Assembly (NCBI GenBank): GCA_012512545.1
Contig: JAAZDZ010000013.1
Location: forward strand, 1-8,122
Source of the DNA: Alcaligenaceae bacterium
GTDB lineage: Bacteria; Pseudomonadota; Gammaproteobacteria; Burkholderiales; Burkholderiaceae_B
Direction of reading: 5' to 3'
Length of the DNA stretch: 8,122 bases
In this document: one piece after another, positions 1 through 6,493 of the stretch
Layout: each line of letters begins with the position of its first letter
Position numbering within the stretch: the stretch's first letter is position 1
Translations under genes and position numbers: made by a program
The notes under the pieces: model-generated
Seen by the model: the letters and a program-made list of their open reading frames with translations, nothing else
What the model was told of the DNA's origin: nothing
Databases searched by the model: none

Positions 1-590
1 GCGTGGATCTCGCCACCTATGCGCCAACACCCGAACCGGAAGGGGCGCCCATTGCCATCATGGTGGCCCGTTTACTGACGGATAAAGGCGTGCGTGAATT
101 CGTTGAAGCGGCCCGCATGACAGCCGGGCACGCAAGCGGGCTGCGCTGGGTGCTGGTGGGCGCTCCCGATCTGGGCAACCCGGCCAGCATCAGCGAAGCA
201 GAATTCCAGCAATGGCAGCAGGAGGGCGTGGTGATCTGCATGGGCGAACGCGAAGACATTGCCGGGCTTTACCAGAACGCGCATATCGCCGTGCTGCCGT
301 CCTATCGCGAGGGTCTGCCGCGCTCGCTGGTGGAAGCCGCCGCCTGCGGGCGGGCCGTGGTCACCACCGATGTGCCAGGTTGCCGCGATGCCATCCAGCC
401 CGATGTCACCGGCTTGCTGGTGCCCGTGCGCGACGCCCGCGCGCTGGCCGATGCCGTGGTGCAGCTGGCCGTTGATGCGCCGCGCCGCCAGGCTATGGGC
501 GCTGCCGGGCGCCAACTGGCTGAACAGGCGTTTGATATTGACAAGGTGGTGCAAGCGCATCTGGATATTTATGCGCAACTGCTGGATTAA
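1..590 (+). CDS. Glycosyltransferase, GT4-like family, C-terminal part (5' end outside window)
   Basis: This is the C-terminal Rossmann half of a GT-B fold retaining glycosyltransferase, which transfers a sugar from a nucleotide donor onto a growing polysaccharide or lipid-linked glycan at the cytoplasmic face of the inner membrane. The frame is open at the left edge: the first full codon is GTG at base 3, and it reads as Val of the family's usual G-V-D-L turn, not as a start. Counting that codon as residue 1, R23 and K28 (VARLLTDKG) are the donor-phosphate pair and E103 and E111 form the E-x7-E motif (EGLPRSLVE), followed by the typical TTDVPGCRD segment. It stops with TAA at 588-590. Donor and acceptor cannot be read from this half. 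It converges on a phosphohexomutase gene, which fits the edge of a surface-polysaccharide cluster; that link is inferred. Confidence 0.88.
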   Translation, partial: VDLATYAPTPEPEGAPIAIMVARLLTDKGVREFVEAARMTAGHASGLRWVLVGAPDLGNPASISEAEFQQWQQEGVVICMGEREDIAGLYQNAHIAVLPSYREGLPRSLVEAAACGRAVVTTDVPGCRDAIQPDVTGLLVPVRDARALADAVVQLAVDAPRRQAMGAAGRQLAEQAFDIDKVVQAHLDIYAQLLD

Positions 591-600
591 TTCAGCCGCT

Positions 601-645
601 GCCCCTGCGGCCAGGCGCCGCGTTCTATGGCTTGGCGCAGGGGGC
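601..645. terminator. Stem-loop between convergent genes, possible bidirectional terminator
   Basis: The 71-base gap between the glycosyltransferase stop and the phosphohexomutase stop holds complementary arms GCCCCTGCG (601-609) and CGCAGGGGGC (636-645), one G bulged. The 26-base loop has further short pairing (GCCA with TGGC). No clear U-tract follows on the + side; on the - side the sequence turns AT-rich (ATTAA around 586-590). Placement between two convergent ends favours a transcription barrier, but the missing U-run leaves it uncertain. Confidence 0.35.
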
Positions 646-661
646 GCTGCAATGGTGTTGC

Positions 662-2053
662 TCAGAAAGGCAGGGCAATATCCGGCTTCAGCGCCGTCAA
701 TGCCTGGCGGAACTCGTTCTTGATGCGCTCCAGCGCGGCTTCGGTTTCTGCTTCAAAACGCAGCACAATGACGGGAGTGGTGTTGGAGGGCCGCGCCAGG
801 CCAAAGCCGTCGGCGTATTCGGCGCGCACGCCGTCGATGGTGATGAGTTCCGTTGCGGTGGGAAAGCGGCCTTCTTTTTGCAAGGTGGCGATCAGGGCGT
901 GGGGCTCACCCTCCTGCATTTCGATTTTGAGTTCAGGAGTGGAAATATCCTGGGGCAGGGCTTCCAGCACAGCGCCGGGGTCGTCATGCGCCGACAGGAT
1001 TTCCAGCAGGCGCGCGCCGGTATAAAGACCATCGTCGAAACCGAACCAGCGCTCCTTGAAGAAGATATGGCCGCTCATCTCGCCAGCCAGCGGCGCGCCG
1101 GTTGCGGCCAGTTGGGCCTTGATGAGCGAATGCCCCGTCTGCCCCATCAGGGGTTGGCCGCCCGCCGCTTTGATGGCGCGGGCCACATGGCGGCTGCACT
1201 TCACGTCGAAAATGATGGTGGCGCCCGGCTGGCGTGTCAGCACATCCTGCGCATACAGAATCAACTGACGATCCGGCCAGATGATTTCGCCTGATTTGGT
1301 CACCACGCCCACGCGGTCGGCATCGCCGTCGAAGGCCAGGCCCAGCTCGCAATCGGTGGATTTCACATGGCGGATGAGATCCTGCAGGTTGGCCGGGTCG
1401 GCCGGGTCGGGATGGTGATTGGGGAAGCGGCCATCTACGTCGCAATACAAAGTATCGACTTCGCACCCGATGGCGCGAAACAGCTGTTCGGCCAGCACGC
1501 CGCCCACGCCATTGCCGCAATCCACCGCAATATGCATGGGGCGCTTGAGCTTGAGATCGCCGATGACGCGTTCAATGTATTCGGGTTTGATATCGCGTAT
1601 TTCGCGCTTACCCGGCGCGGCGGCTGCGGGGGCGCGACCTTCAAGCTGCTGCATGAGCGCCTGCAGGGCCTGGATGTCCGGCCCGTACAGGGTGCGGCCC
1701 GCCAGCATCATTTTGAAGCCGTTGTAATCGGGCGGGTTGTGGCTGCCGGTAATGGCTACGCCAGAGCCGCTGCCCTGGGTGTGAGCGGCAAAATACACCA
1801 GCGGCGTAGGCACCATGCCGACATCCATGGTGTTGATGCCTTCTGAGTTGGCGCCTTCATGCAAGGCAGCGGCCAGATCGGGGCTGCTCAGACGGCCGTC
1901 GTAGCCGATCACCAGGTTGTCCACGCCCTGTTCGCGGGCCTGAACGGCCAAAGCCCGGCCCAGCAGGCGCGCAAAGCCGGGGTTCAGCTGCGCAGGGACG
2001 ATGCCGCGAATGTCGTAGGCTTTGAAAACGGCGGAAGGCAGAGAGTGAGTCAC
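662..2053 (-). CDS. algC: Phosphomannomutase/phosphoglucomutase (AlgC-type alpha-D-phosphohexomutase)
   Basis: Interconverts hexose 6-phosphate and hexose 1-phosphate (mannose and/or glucose) in the cytoplasm via a bisphosphorylated intermediate, feeding GDP-mannose or UDP-glucose synthesis for LPS and exopolysaccharide. All four active-site loops are present in the 463-residue product: phosphoserine loop TGSHNP with S104, metal loop DGDADR at 242-247, sugar loop GEMSGH with E325 and S327, and phosphate loop RPSNTTP at 421-427. The last three carry the same residue numbers I recall for P. aeruginosa AlgC, also 463 aa. The chosen start is GTG at 2053, with AGGA 8 bases upstream; it puts AYDIRG at residues 12-17. 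The frame stays open to an ATG at 2191, but those 46 residues are Arg-rich and unlike the family. A 9-bp tandem duplication (1391-1408) encodes the DPADPA stretch. Whether mannose or glucose is the main substrate cannot be told. The symbol follows similarity to AlgC; related genomes may use manB or pmm. Confidence 0.93.
   Translation of the reverse strand: MTHSLPSAVFKAYDIRGIVPAQLNPGFARLLGRALAVQAREQGVDNLVIGYDGRLSSPDLAAALHEGANSEGINTMDVGMVPTPLVYFAAHTQGSGSGVAITGSHNPPDYNGFKMMLAGRTLYGPDIQALQALMQQLEGRAPAAAAPGKREIRDIKPEYIERVIGDLKLKRPMHIAVDCGNGVGGVLAEQLFRAIGCEVDTLYCDVDGRFPNHHPDPADPANLQDLIRHVKSTDCELGLAFDGDADRVGVVTKSGEIIWPDRQLILYAQDVLTRQPGATIIFDVKCSRHVARAIKAAGGQPLMGQTGHSLIKAQLAATGAPLAGEMSGHIFFKERWFGFDDGLYTGARLLEILSAHDDPGAVLEALPQDISTPELKIEMQEGEPHALIATLQKEGRFPTATELITIDGVRAEYADGFGLARPSNTTPVIVLRFEAETEAALERIKNEFRQALTALKPDIALPF
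1391..1408. repeat. Two-copy 9-bp tandem repeat inside the phosphohexomutase gene
   Basis: GGCCGGGTC occurs twice back to back (1391-1399 and 1400-1408). On the coding strand it gives a doubled Asp-Pro-Ala in the loop before the metal-binding domain (residues about 216-221). It is in frame, lies outside the catalytic loops, and looks like a small tolerated duplication. Confidence 0.8.
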
Positions 2054-2061
2054 GAGAGGAA

Positions 2062-2065
2062 TCCT
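2062..2065 (-). promoter_or_regulatory. Ribosome binding site deciding the GTG start of the phosphohexomutase
   Basis: On the - strand AGGA lies 8 bases before the GTG at 2053. It is the only good Shine-Dalgarno match near the point where family similarity begins, so it supports GTG over the upstream ATG at 2191. Confidence 0.55.
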
Positions 2066-2136
2066 GTTTAATCGGGGCGTTAATGCAGCCTGTGGCCAGG
2101 GCTTGCGCAGCCGATGCGCGCGCAGGCGGCGCGGCC

Positions 2137-2142
2137 ATAATA
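2137..2142 (-). promoter_or_regulatory. Weak -10-like element upstream of the phosphohexomutase
   Basis: TATTAT on the - strand matches the sigma70 -10 at five of six positions and sits 84 bases upstream of the GTG start. I find no convincing -35 at 16-18 bases, so this is only a candidate. Confidence 0.2.
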
Positions 2143-2190
2143 TCGTGATGGTGAAAACGATACCAGCACCTGCATGGCCGATGCCCTCCA

Positions 2191-2210
2191 AAGGCGGGTG
2201 TCTGCGCCTT
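2191..2210. repeat. 6-bp inverted repeat upstream of the oxidase promoter
   Basis: AAGGCG (2191-2196) and CGCCTT (2205-2210) are perfect complements around an 8-base spacer, ending two bases before the TTCACA -35 candidate. It could be an operator half-site pair, or chance in GC-rich DNA. Confidence 0.35.
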
Positions 2211-2212
2211 GC

Positions 2213-2240
2213 TTCACAAGCTCATGCACCCGGATATAAA
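2213..2240 (+). promoter_or_regulatory. Candidate sigma70 promoter for the FAD oxidase gene
   Basis: TTCACA (2213-2218, five of six to consensus) and TATAAA (2235-2240, five of six) are 16 bases apart. Transcription would start near 2247, giving a leader of about 108 bases before the ATG at 2355. A competing -10-like TAGAAT at 2308-2313 has only a poor -35 (TGGTGA, 17 bases upstream), so this is the better candidate. Confidence 0.45.
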
Positions 2241-2263
2241 TGCGCAATACAGCAGCCCGCCCG

Positions 2264-2285
2264 ACGCCGCGAATGCAGGCGGCGT
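2264..2285. repeat. 7-bp inverted repeat in the oxidase leader, candidate operator
   Basis: ACGCCGC (2264-2270) and GCGGCGT (2279-2285) are perfect complements around 8 bases. It lies just downstream of the predicted start of the 2213-2240 promoter and touches the -35 position of the alternative promoter at 2308-2313. That position suits a repressor site or a leader hairpin; no specific regulator can be named. Confidence 0.4.
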
Positions 2286-2343
2286 GGTGAATTGTTCAGA
2301 GCTTCCCTAGAATCATGGGTATTGAACTCCATCCGTTACAAGC

Positions 2344-2347
2344 AGGA
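2344..2347 (+). promoter_or_regulatory. Ribosome binding site deciding the ATG start of the FAD oxidase
   Basis: AGGA (within GCAGGAA) lies 7 bases before the ATG at 2355. It supports that start over in-frame ATGs further upstream, the earliest at 2103. Confidence 0.65.
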
Positions 2348-2354
2348 ATCTCAT

Positions 2355-3764
2355 ATGGAACGCCTTGAAGAGCTGGCCCGGTTGCTCGGCCCGCAACATG
2401 TATTGACTGGTCAGGACGCCGCGTCCTACGTGGTGGACTGGCGGGAGCGTTATAGCGGCCAGGCGCTGGCAGTGGTCAAGCCCGGTTCGGTCCAGGAGCT
2501 TGCCGCAGTCGTGAAGTGGTGCGTTGCCCACCAGGTGCCCATGGTGCCGCAGGGGGGAAATACCGGCTTGTGCGGCGGGGCGACGCCAGATTCTTCAGGC
2601 GCTGCCTTGCTGGTATCAATGGCCCGTATGAATGCGATCCGGCAGATTGATACAGATAACGACACCATGGTGGTGGAAGCGGGCTGCATTCTGCAAGAGG
2701 CGCAACGGGCGGCCCAGGATGCCGACCGTCTGTTTCCGTTGAGCCTGGCAGCGGAAGGCAGCTGCACCGTTGGCGGCAACCTGGCCACCAATGCGGGCGG
2801 CACCCAGGTTTTGCGGTATGGCAACGCCCGCGACCTGGTTCTGGGCCTGGAAGTGGTTACGGCTGAGGGCGAAATCTGGAATGGCTTGCGCAGTTTGCGC
2901 AAGGACAACACTGGCTACGATTTGCGCAATCTTTATATTGGCAGCGAAGGTACGCTGGGCTTCATCACCGCCGCCAGCCTCAAGCTCTATCCCTTGCCCG
3001 TCGCCCAATGCACGGCCTTGCTGGCCCTGGAATCCATTGACGACGCTGTGGCCGTGCTGTCCGTGGCGCGCAAGGGTTTTGCCGCCGCCCTGACCGGTTT
3101 TGAACTGATCGCCGCCAATTGTCTGCAGGGCGTAGTGCGCTGTTTTCCCGAGCAACGCCTGCCTTTCGAAGGCGCTGCCGCCGCTGCGCCCTGGTTCGCC
3201 TTGCTGGAGCTTTCCGATAGCGAAAGCGAAGAACACGCACGGGAACGCTTTGAAAGCGTGGTGGGCGATTGCCTGGAACGGGGCTTGATTACCGATGCCG
3301 TCATTGCCGAAAACGTGGGGCAGAGCAAGGCGCTCTGGCATTTGCGCGAAAGTATTCCCCTGGCGGAAAAAGCATTCGGCAAGAGCGTGAAGCACGATGT
3401 GTCTGTGCCGGTTTCGCACATGGCTGAATTTGTGGAAACCACCAACGCCATCCTGCAGGAAAACTTCCCCGGGGTGGAGCATGTCATCTTTGGCCATCTG
3501 GGTGATGGCAATCTGCATTACAACGTAGCGCCCGGCAGCGCATTCACGGAAGCAGCGCTGCTTGAGCGCCAGAGCGATATCCATGCCTTGGTGCATGACC
3601 GCGTGCATGCCTATCAGGGCTCGATCAGCGCTGAACATGGGGTCGGCCAGCTCAAGCGCGATTACCTGCCCAGGTACAAAAGCGACGTCGAGATGAGCCT
3701 GATGCGCCGCATCAAGGCGGCGCTCGATCCAGCCGGCCTGATGAACCCGGGCAAGCTGCTTTAA
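2355..3764 (+). CDS. FAD-linked 2-hydroxyacid oxidase/dehydrogenase (GlcD / D-2-hydroxyglutarate dehydrogenase family)
   Basis: A 469-residue flavoprotein expected to oxidise a D-2-hydroxyacid to its 2-oxoacid. The N-terminal PCMH-type FAD domain (about 35-215) shows the pyrophosphate loop PQGGNTGLCGG at 65-75, the flavin-contacting stretch EGSCTVGGNLATNAGG (134-149), and IGSEGTLGFIT (195-205). The C-terminal substrate domain has a conserved Arg (R331 in LWHLRES), the metal-site motif HLGDGNLH with H381 and H388, and E427-H428 in SAEHGVGQLK. These are the positions used by metal-dependent D-2-hydroxyglutarate and D-lactate dehydrogenases. Length is normal and all motifs are intact. It has no signal peptide, so it is likely cytoplasmic or peripheral to the inner membrane. 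The ATG at 2355 has a good ribosome binding site; an 84-residue upstream in-frame extension was rejected as Arg/Cys-rich and non-homologous. No glcE or glcF partner adjoins it, so a stand-alone enzyme is favoured over glycolate oxidase. Substrate (2-hydroxyglutarate, lactate, other) is not readable. Confidence 0.92.
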   Translation: MERLEELARLLGPQHVLTGQDAASYVVDWRERYSGQALAVVKPGSVQELAAVVKWCVAHQVPMVPQGGNTGLCGGATPDSSGAALLVSMARMNAIRQIDTDNDTMVVEAGCILQEAQRAAQDADRLFPLSLAAEGSCTVGGNLATNAGGTQVLRYGNARDLVLGLEVVTAEGEIWNGLRSLRKDNTGYDLRNLYIGSEGTLGFITAASLKLYPLPVAQCTALLALESIDDAVAVLSVARKGFAAALTGFELIAANCLQGVVRCFPEQRLPFEGAAAAAPWFALLELSDSESEEHARERFESVVGDCLERGLITDAVIAENVGQSKALWHLRESIPLAEKAFGKSVKHDVSVPVSHMAEFVETTNAILQENFPGVEHVIFGHLGDGNLHYNVAPGSAFTEAALLERQSDIHALVHDRVHAYQGSISAEHGVGQLKRDYLPRYKSDVEMSLMRRIKAALDPAGLMNPGKLL

Positions 3765-3780
3765 CCAGACAGGACGCTCG

Positions 3781-4608
3781 TTACCGGCGCTGGCAGCGCG
3801 GGCAGAAATAGGTGGCGCGCTGCCCTTGCACAATGCGTCGTATGGGGGTGGCGCACTGCCCGCAAGGCTGGCCGCTTTTTTCGTAGACCGATGCGTGCAG
3901 GGTGAAGTAGGCTCCTGGCTCGCCTGTAGCGTTCACATAGTCGCGCAATGTGCTGCCGCCTGAATCAAGCGCCTGGCTCAAGGTTTCCCGGATGGCTTCA
4001 GCCAACAGCATGCACCGCCTGCGGGACAGTTTTCCCGCAGGCAATCGTGGGTCGATACCAGCCTTGAACAAGGCTTCCGATGCGTAGATGTTGCCCACGC
4101 CCACCACGGCGTTGCCCGCCAGCAAAGCCTGCTTGACCGCAACCTGGCGGCCAGCAAAGGCGCGGACAAGCACATCGCCGTCAAAAGCGGAATCCAGAGG
4201 CTCGATACCGAGCCTGGCCAGCAAGGGGTGAGACGTTACCGGGCCGTCTTCTGCAGGGTGCCAGAGGATGGCGCCGAAGCGGCGCGGGTCGTGCAGCAGA
4301 AAGCGCGCATCGGAGAACACCCACTCGGCATGGTCATGTTTGCGGCGTGGTTCGTCCAGCGGCACGCGACGCAGTGAACCGGACATGCCCAGATGAATGA
4401 GCTGGGTGCCGTGGTCGAAATGGATGAGCAGATACTTGCCGCGCCGTCCGCAGTCCCGCACAACCCGCCCGCTGATTGTGGCGGGCAGGTCGGCAGGCAC
4501 TGGCCAGCGCATGCGACTGTCGTGAACAGTGAACGATTCGAGCGTCCTGTCTGTCATAATAGGCGCAATGCCTCGACGCGTGGTTTCTACTTCGGGAAGT
4601 TCAGGCAT
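3781..4608 (-). CDS. mutM: Formamidopyrimidine-DNA glycosylase (Fpg/MutM)
   Basis: Bifunctional DNA glycosylase/AP lyase that excises 8-oxoguanine and ring-opened purines, working with MutY and MutT against oxidative mutation. The 275-residue product is complete and normal in length. It begins MPELPEVE, with catalytic P2 (exposed after Met removal) and E3, then K58 in RRGKYL, M75 in HLGMSG and R110-F111 in DPRRFG, which fill the space left by the flipped base. The helix-two-turn-helix has VGNIYASE (N173). A C-terminal zinc finger has C249, C252, C269 and C272 with 16 residues between pairs, and R264 in its beta hairpin. The start is fixed by the invariant N-terminus, although I see no clear ribosome binding site. 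It converges on the FAD oxidase with a 16-base gap and diverges from the TPR gene. A perfect 10-bp inverted repeat sits within it (4017-4042), and its 5' end probably contains the promoter of the divergent operon. Confidence 0.97.
   Translation of the reverse strand: MPELPEVETTRRGIAPIMTDRTLESFTVHDSRMRWPVPADLPATISGRVVRDCGRRGKYLLIHFDHGTQLIHLGMSGSLRRVPLDEPRRKHDHAEWVFSDARFLLHDPRRFGAILWHPAEDGPVTSHPLLARLGIEPLDSAFDGDVLVRAFAGRQVAVKQALLAGNAVVGVGNIYASEALFKAGIDPRLPAGKLSRRRCMLLAEAIRETLSQALDSGGSTLRDYVNATGEPGAYFTLHASVYEKSGQPCGQCATPIRRIVQGQRATYFCPRCQRR
3787..3799. terminator. Short perfect hairpin at the mutM 3' end, weak terminator candidate
   Basis: GCGCT (3787-3791) and AGCGC (3795-3799) pair around GGC, and CC/GG could extend the stem past one mismatch. 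It is where transcripts from the FAD oxidase and mutM meet, in the last codons of mutM. Neither side has a U-tract, so termination is uncertain. Confidence 0.22.
4017..4042. repeat. Perfect 10-bp inverted repeat inside mutM
   Basis: GCCTGCGGGA (4017-4026) and TCCCGCAGGC (4033-4042) are exact complements around the 6-base loop CAGTTT. In mutM it encodes roughly residues 189-197 (LPAGKLSRR), next to the helix-two-turn-helix. No T-run follows on either strand. It is much longer than the other hairpins here. Confidence 0.75.
4552..4560 (+). promoter_or_regulatory. Extended -10 promoter candidate for the TPR-lolB-ispE operon
   Basis: TGTCATAAT fits an extended -10 (TGn followed by CATAAT, five of six to TATAAT). 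The -35 position is poor, which extended -10 promoters tolerate. Transcription would start near 4567, inside the first codons of divergent mutM, leaving a leader of about 127 bases before the ATG at 4694. The 85-base gap itself offers only TACAAT (4628-4633) without a good -35. Confidence 0.38.
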
Positions 4609-4693
4609 GACGAGGAACCAAGGTGTTTACAATGACCATGCGATTTTGCCATTCGGGGGCCACGTCCAGATGCAAAAGCCTGGGGCGTATTTG

Positions 4694-6484
4694 ATGAAAC
4701 GTATTTTTATCGTGTTGTTCGCAGCGGTTGTCGGAATATTCGCACAGCCCGTGTGGTCGCAGACAAGCGCCCCGCTCCTGTTGGGAGATGCGCCCGAACT
4801 CGACCCTGCCGAACAGATTCTGTTGCGTTCAGGCGAGCTGCCGAATGTCAGGCTGACTGCCGATATTCTCTATCGTATCCTGGTGGCGGAGTTTTCCGCT
4901 CAGCGTTCGTCTTTCGGGCAGGCATCCGAACTCATGTACGGTCTGGCCCGCGAAACCTCCGATCCGCGCATGGCCAAACGGGCTTTTCAGTTCGCCATGG
5001 CCGCACGCGACCTCCCGGCCGCATTGCGCGCCGCAAAACAATGGGTGCTGGTGTCGCCGAACGACCCCGACGCCGTTGCATCGTCGCTGGCGCTGTCCGC
5101 ATCCAGCGGTCAGACCCTGGGCCTGGCAGGCAATCTGCGCGCCCGCATTGAAGACGCCGACAACAAAGAACGCGCCATTGCAGAAGCAGCGTCCATCGTT
5201 TCCAAAATGAATGACAAGCAGGTGGCCTACGAAGTGATTCAACAGGCATTGCCTGAGTCTGTGCTGCACATCCCTCTGGCGCAGCTTGCTCTGGCCGATG
5301 CGGCCTGGGATGCCGAAGCGTTTCCCCAGGCTCTTGAGGCCGCCAGAGCCGCGCTCCGGCTGGCACCCAATTCCGAGATGGCGGCCCAGCGTGTGCTGGA
5401 ATATGGGCTCAGGGTTGATCCGCGCGCCGCCATCCGCGAAACCCAGGAGTACGCTGAACAGCACCCCGACATGCGGCGTTTGCGTCTGTTGCTGGTGAAC
5501 CGTCTGGTGCTGCGCCATGAGTTCGACGATGCCCTGAATCAGGTTCGCGCCATGCGCAGCCGCGCGCCCGAAGACTTCGACCTGCTTTATACCGAGGCCG
5601 AGGTGAATATCCGGGCAGGGCGCTATGAAGACGCCAAGGCTTTGCTGAACGAATACATTACGGTGCAGGAACAGCGCGCCAGCGCCCTGCCAGACAAAGC
5701 CACCACGGCCAGCGGCGACGAATCCGATGCGCGGCTGCTGCTGGTGCAGATCGCTGAAAAACAGGGCGACACCGCCGAGGCCATCCGCCAACTCGATCTC
5801 ATCGACGAGCCAGCCGTGCGTTTCCAGGCGCAGATACACAAGGCGGTGTTGATTTCCCGCAGGGGCGACCTCGAAGGTGCGCGGCGCGTCTTGCAGGGCC
5901 TGGCGCCACAAGACGATAACGAACGCAGCGTGCAGGCGCTGACCCTGGCTTCCATTTACCGCGATTCGGGCCGCAGCGTGCAGGCCATCGAACTGCTGGA
6001 GCAGGCCGATGCCGATCTCCCCGACACGCCGGAAATCAAATACGACCTGGCCATGTTGTACGAACGCCAGGGTCGGTACGATGATTTCGAGCGGCTGATG
6101 CGGCGCATCATCGAGCTTTCCCCGCACAATGCCAATGCGTACAACTCGTTGGGCTATACCTTCGTTGATCGCAATGTCAATCTCGACGAAGCGGAAGAGC
6201 TGCTGGAACAGGCCCTGGAGCTTGAACCAGACAACCCTTATATTCTCGATAGCGTGGGCTGGCTGCTGTATCGCACCGGCGATTACGAAGGCGCTGTCGA
6301 ATACCTGCGCCGCTCCTTGCATCAACTGCCTTCGGGCGAAGTTGCTGCGCATCTGGGCGAAGTCCTGTGGATGCTGCAGCGCCAGAACGAAGCCCGCAAC
6401 GTCTGGCAAGAGGGGTTGGAGCAGGAACCCGATAACGAAGTGCTGCGCGAAACCCTCAAGCGTTTCGGTGTTCAACTCGATTAA
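4694..6484 (+). CDS. Exported tetratricopeptide-repeat protein, LbcA-like, without lipid anchor
   Basis: A 596-residue TPR solenoid, expected to be a periplasmic adaptor or scaffold. Residues 1-22 are a Sec signal peptide (MKR, a hydrophobic core, then V-W-S before Q23). TPR-like helix pairs cover most of the rest; the clearest are at about 445-475, 478-512 (AYNSLGYTF, then LDEAEELLEQALELEPDNP) and 514-548 (ILDSVGWLLYRTGDYEGAVEYLRRSL), followed by a conserved AAHLGEVLW end. The position directly before lolB and ispE and the C-terminal pattern match, from memory, P. aeruginosa LbcA (PA4667), the outer-membrane lipoprotein partner of the carboxyl-terminal protease CtpA. Unlike that protein, this one has no lipobox and no cysteine anywhere, so it should be soluble. 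The start at 4694 puts the signal peptide at the N-terminus; ATG at 4670 would add 8 residues, and the open frame back to 4529 overlaps mutM and was rejected. The CtpA role is an inference by position. Confidence 0.88.
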   Translation: MKRIFIVLFAAVVGIFAQPVWSQTSAPLLLGDAPELDPAEQILLRSGELPNVRLTADILYRILVAEFSAQRSSFGQASELMYGLARETSDPRMAKRAFQFAMAARDLPAALRAAKQWVLVSPNDPDAVASSLALSASSGQTLGLAGNLRARIEDADNKERAIAEAASIVSKMNDKQVAYEVIQQALPESVLHIPLAQLALADAAWDAEAFPQALEAARAALRLAPNSEMAAQRVLEYGLRVDPRAAIRETQEYAEQHPDMRRLRLLLVNRLVLRHEFDDALNQVRAMRSRAPEDFDLLYTEAEVNIRAGRYEDAKALLNEYITVQEQRASALPDKATTASGDESDARLLLVQIAEKQGDTAEAIRQLDLIDEPAVRFQAQIHKAVLISRRGDLEGARRVLQGLAPQDDNERSVQALTLASIYRDSGRSVQAIELLEQADADLPDTPEIKYDLAMLYERQGRYDDFERLMRRIIELSPHNANAYNSLGYTFVDRNVNLDEAEELLEQALELEPDNPYILDSVGWLLYRTGDYEGAVEYLRRSLHQLPSGEVAAHLGEVLWMLQRQNEARNVWQEGLEQEPDNEVLRETLKRFGVQLD

Positions 6485-6493
6485 TCCATCCGT

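Larger units (their letters stand above)
2054..2354. other. Divergent intergenic control region
   Basis: These 301 bases separate the divergently read phosphohexomutase and FAD oxidase genes. Both frames stay open some way into the region, but their translations are Arg/Cys-rich and low in complexity, so I see no gene here. It holds ribosome binding sites for both genes, a sigma70-like promoter toward the oxidase (2213-2240), a second isolated -10-like TAGAAT at 2308-2313, a weak -10-like TATTAT on the - strand (2142-2137), and two inverted repeats (2191-2210 and 2264-2285). No recognisable riboswitch or RNA gene is seen. Confidence 0.7.

Noticed and set aside
3..5. GTG at base 3 as the true start of the glycosyltransferase
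   Set aside because: The product would lack the whole N-terminal acceptor domain, and the codon fits the Val of the family's internal G-V-D-L turn, so the gene is cut by the window edge.
632..1846. Two + strand open frames (632-1294 and 1367-1846) opposite the phosphohexomutase
   Set aside because: Both lack motifs and good starts; the - strand frame holds all four catalytic loops of a phosphohexomutase.
2054..2191. N-terminal extension of the phosphohexomutase from ATG at 2191
   Set aside because: The 46 extra residues are Arg/Pro-rich and not found before the AYDIRG start of this family; GTG at 2053 has AGGA at good spacing.
2103..2354. N-terminal extension of the FAD oxidase from ATG at 2103
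   Set aside because: The added 84 residues are Arg/Cys-rich and unlike the family; the ATG at 2355 has a proper ribosome binding site and gives the usual length.
2616..3833. A 405-codon open frame on the - strand opposite the FAD oxidase
   Set aside because: It runs across the oxidase and into mutM, shows no family motifs, and is explained by codon bias of the real gene.
4529..4693. Upstream start of the TPR protein at 4529, overlapping mutM
   Set aside because: It would bury the signal peptide behind 55 unrelated residues and overlap the start of mutM.
4829..6475. A 548-codon open frame on the - strand covering almost all of the TPR gene
   Set aside because: Its translation is rich in His, Gln and Gly with no recognisable motif, and it mirrors the codon bias of the TPR gene, which has clear repeats and a signal peptide. 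It is an antisense shadow.
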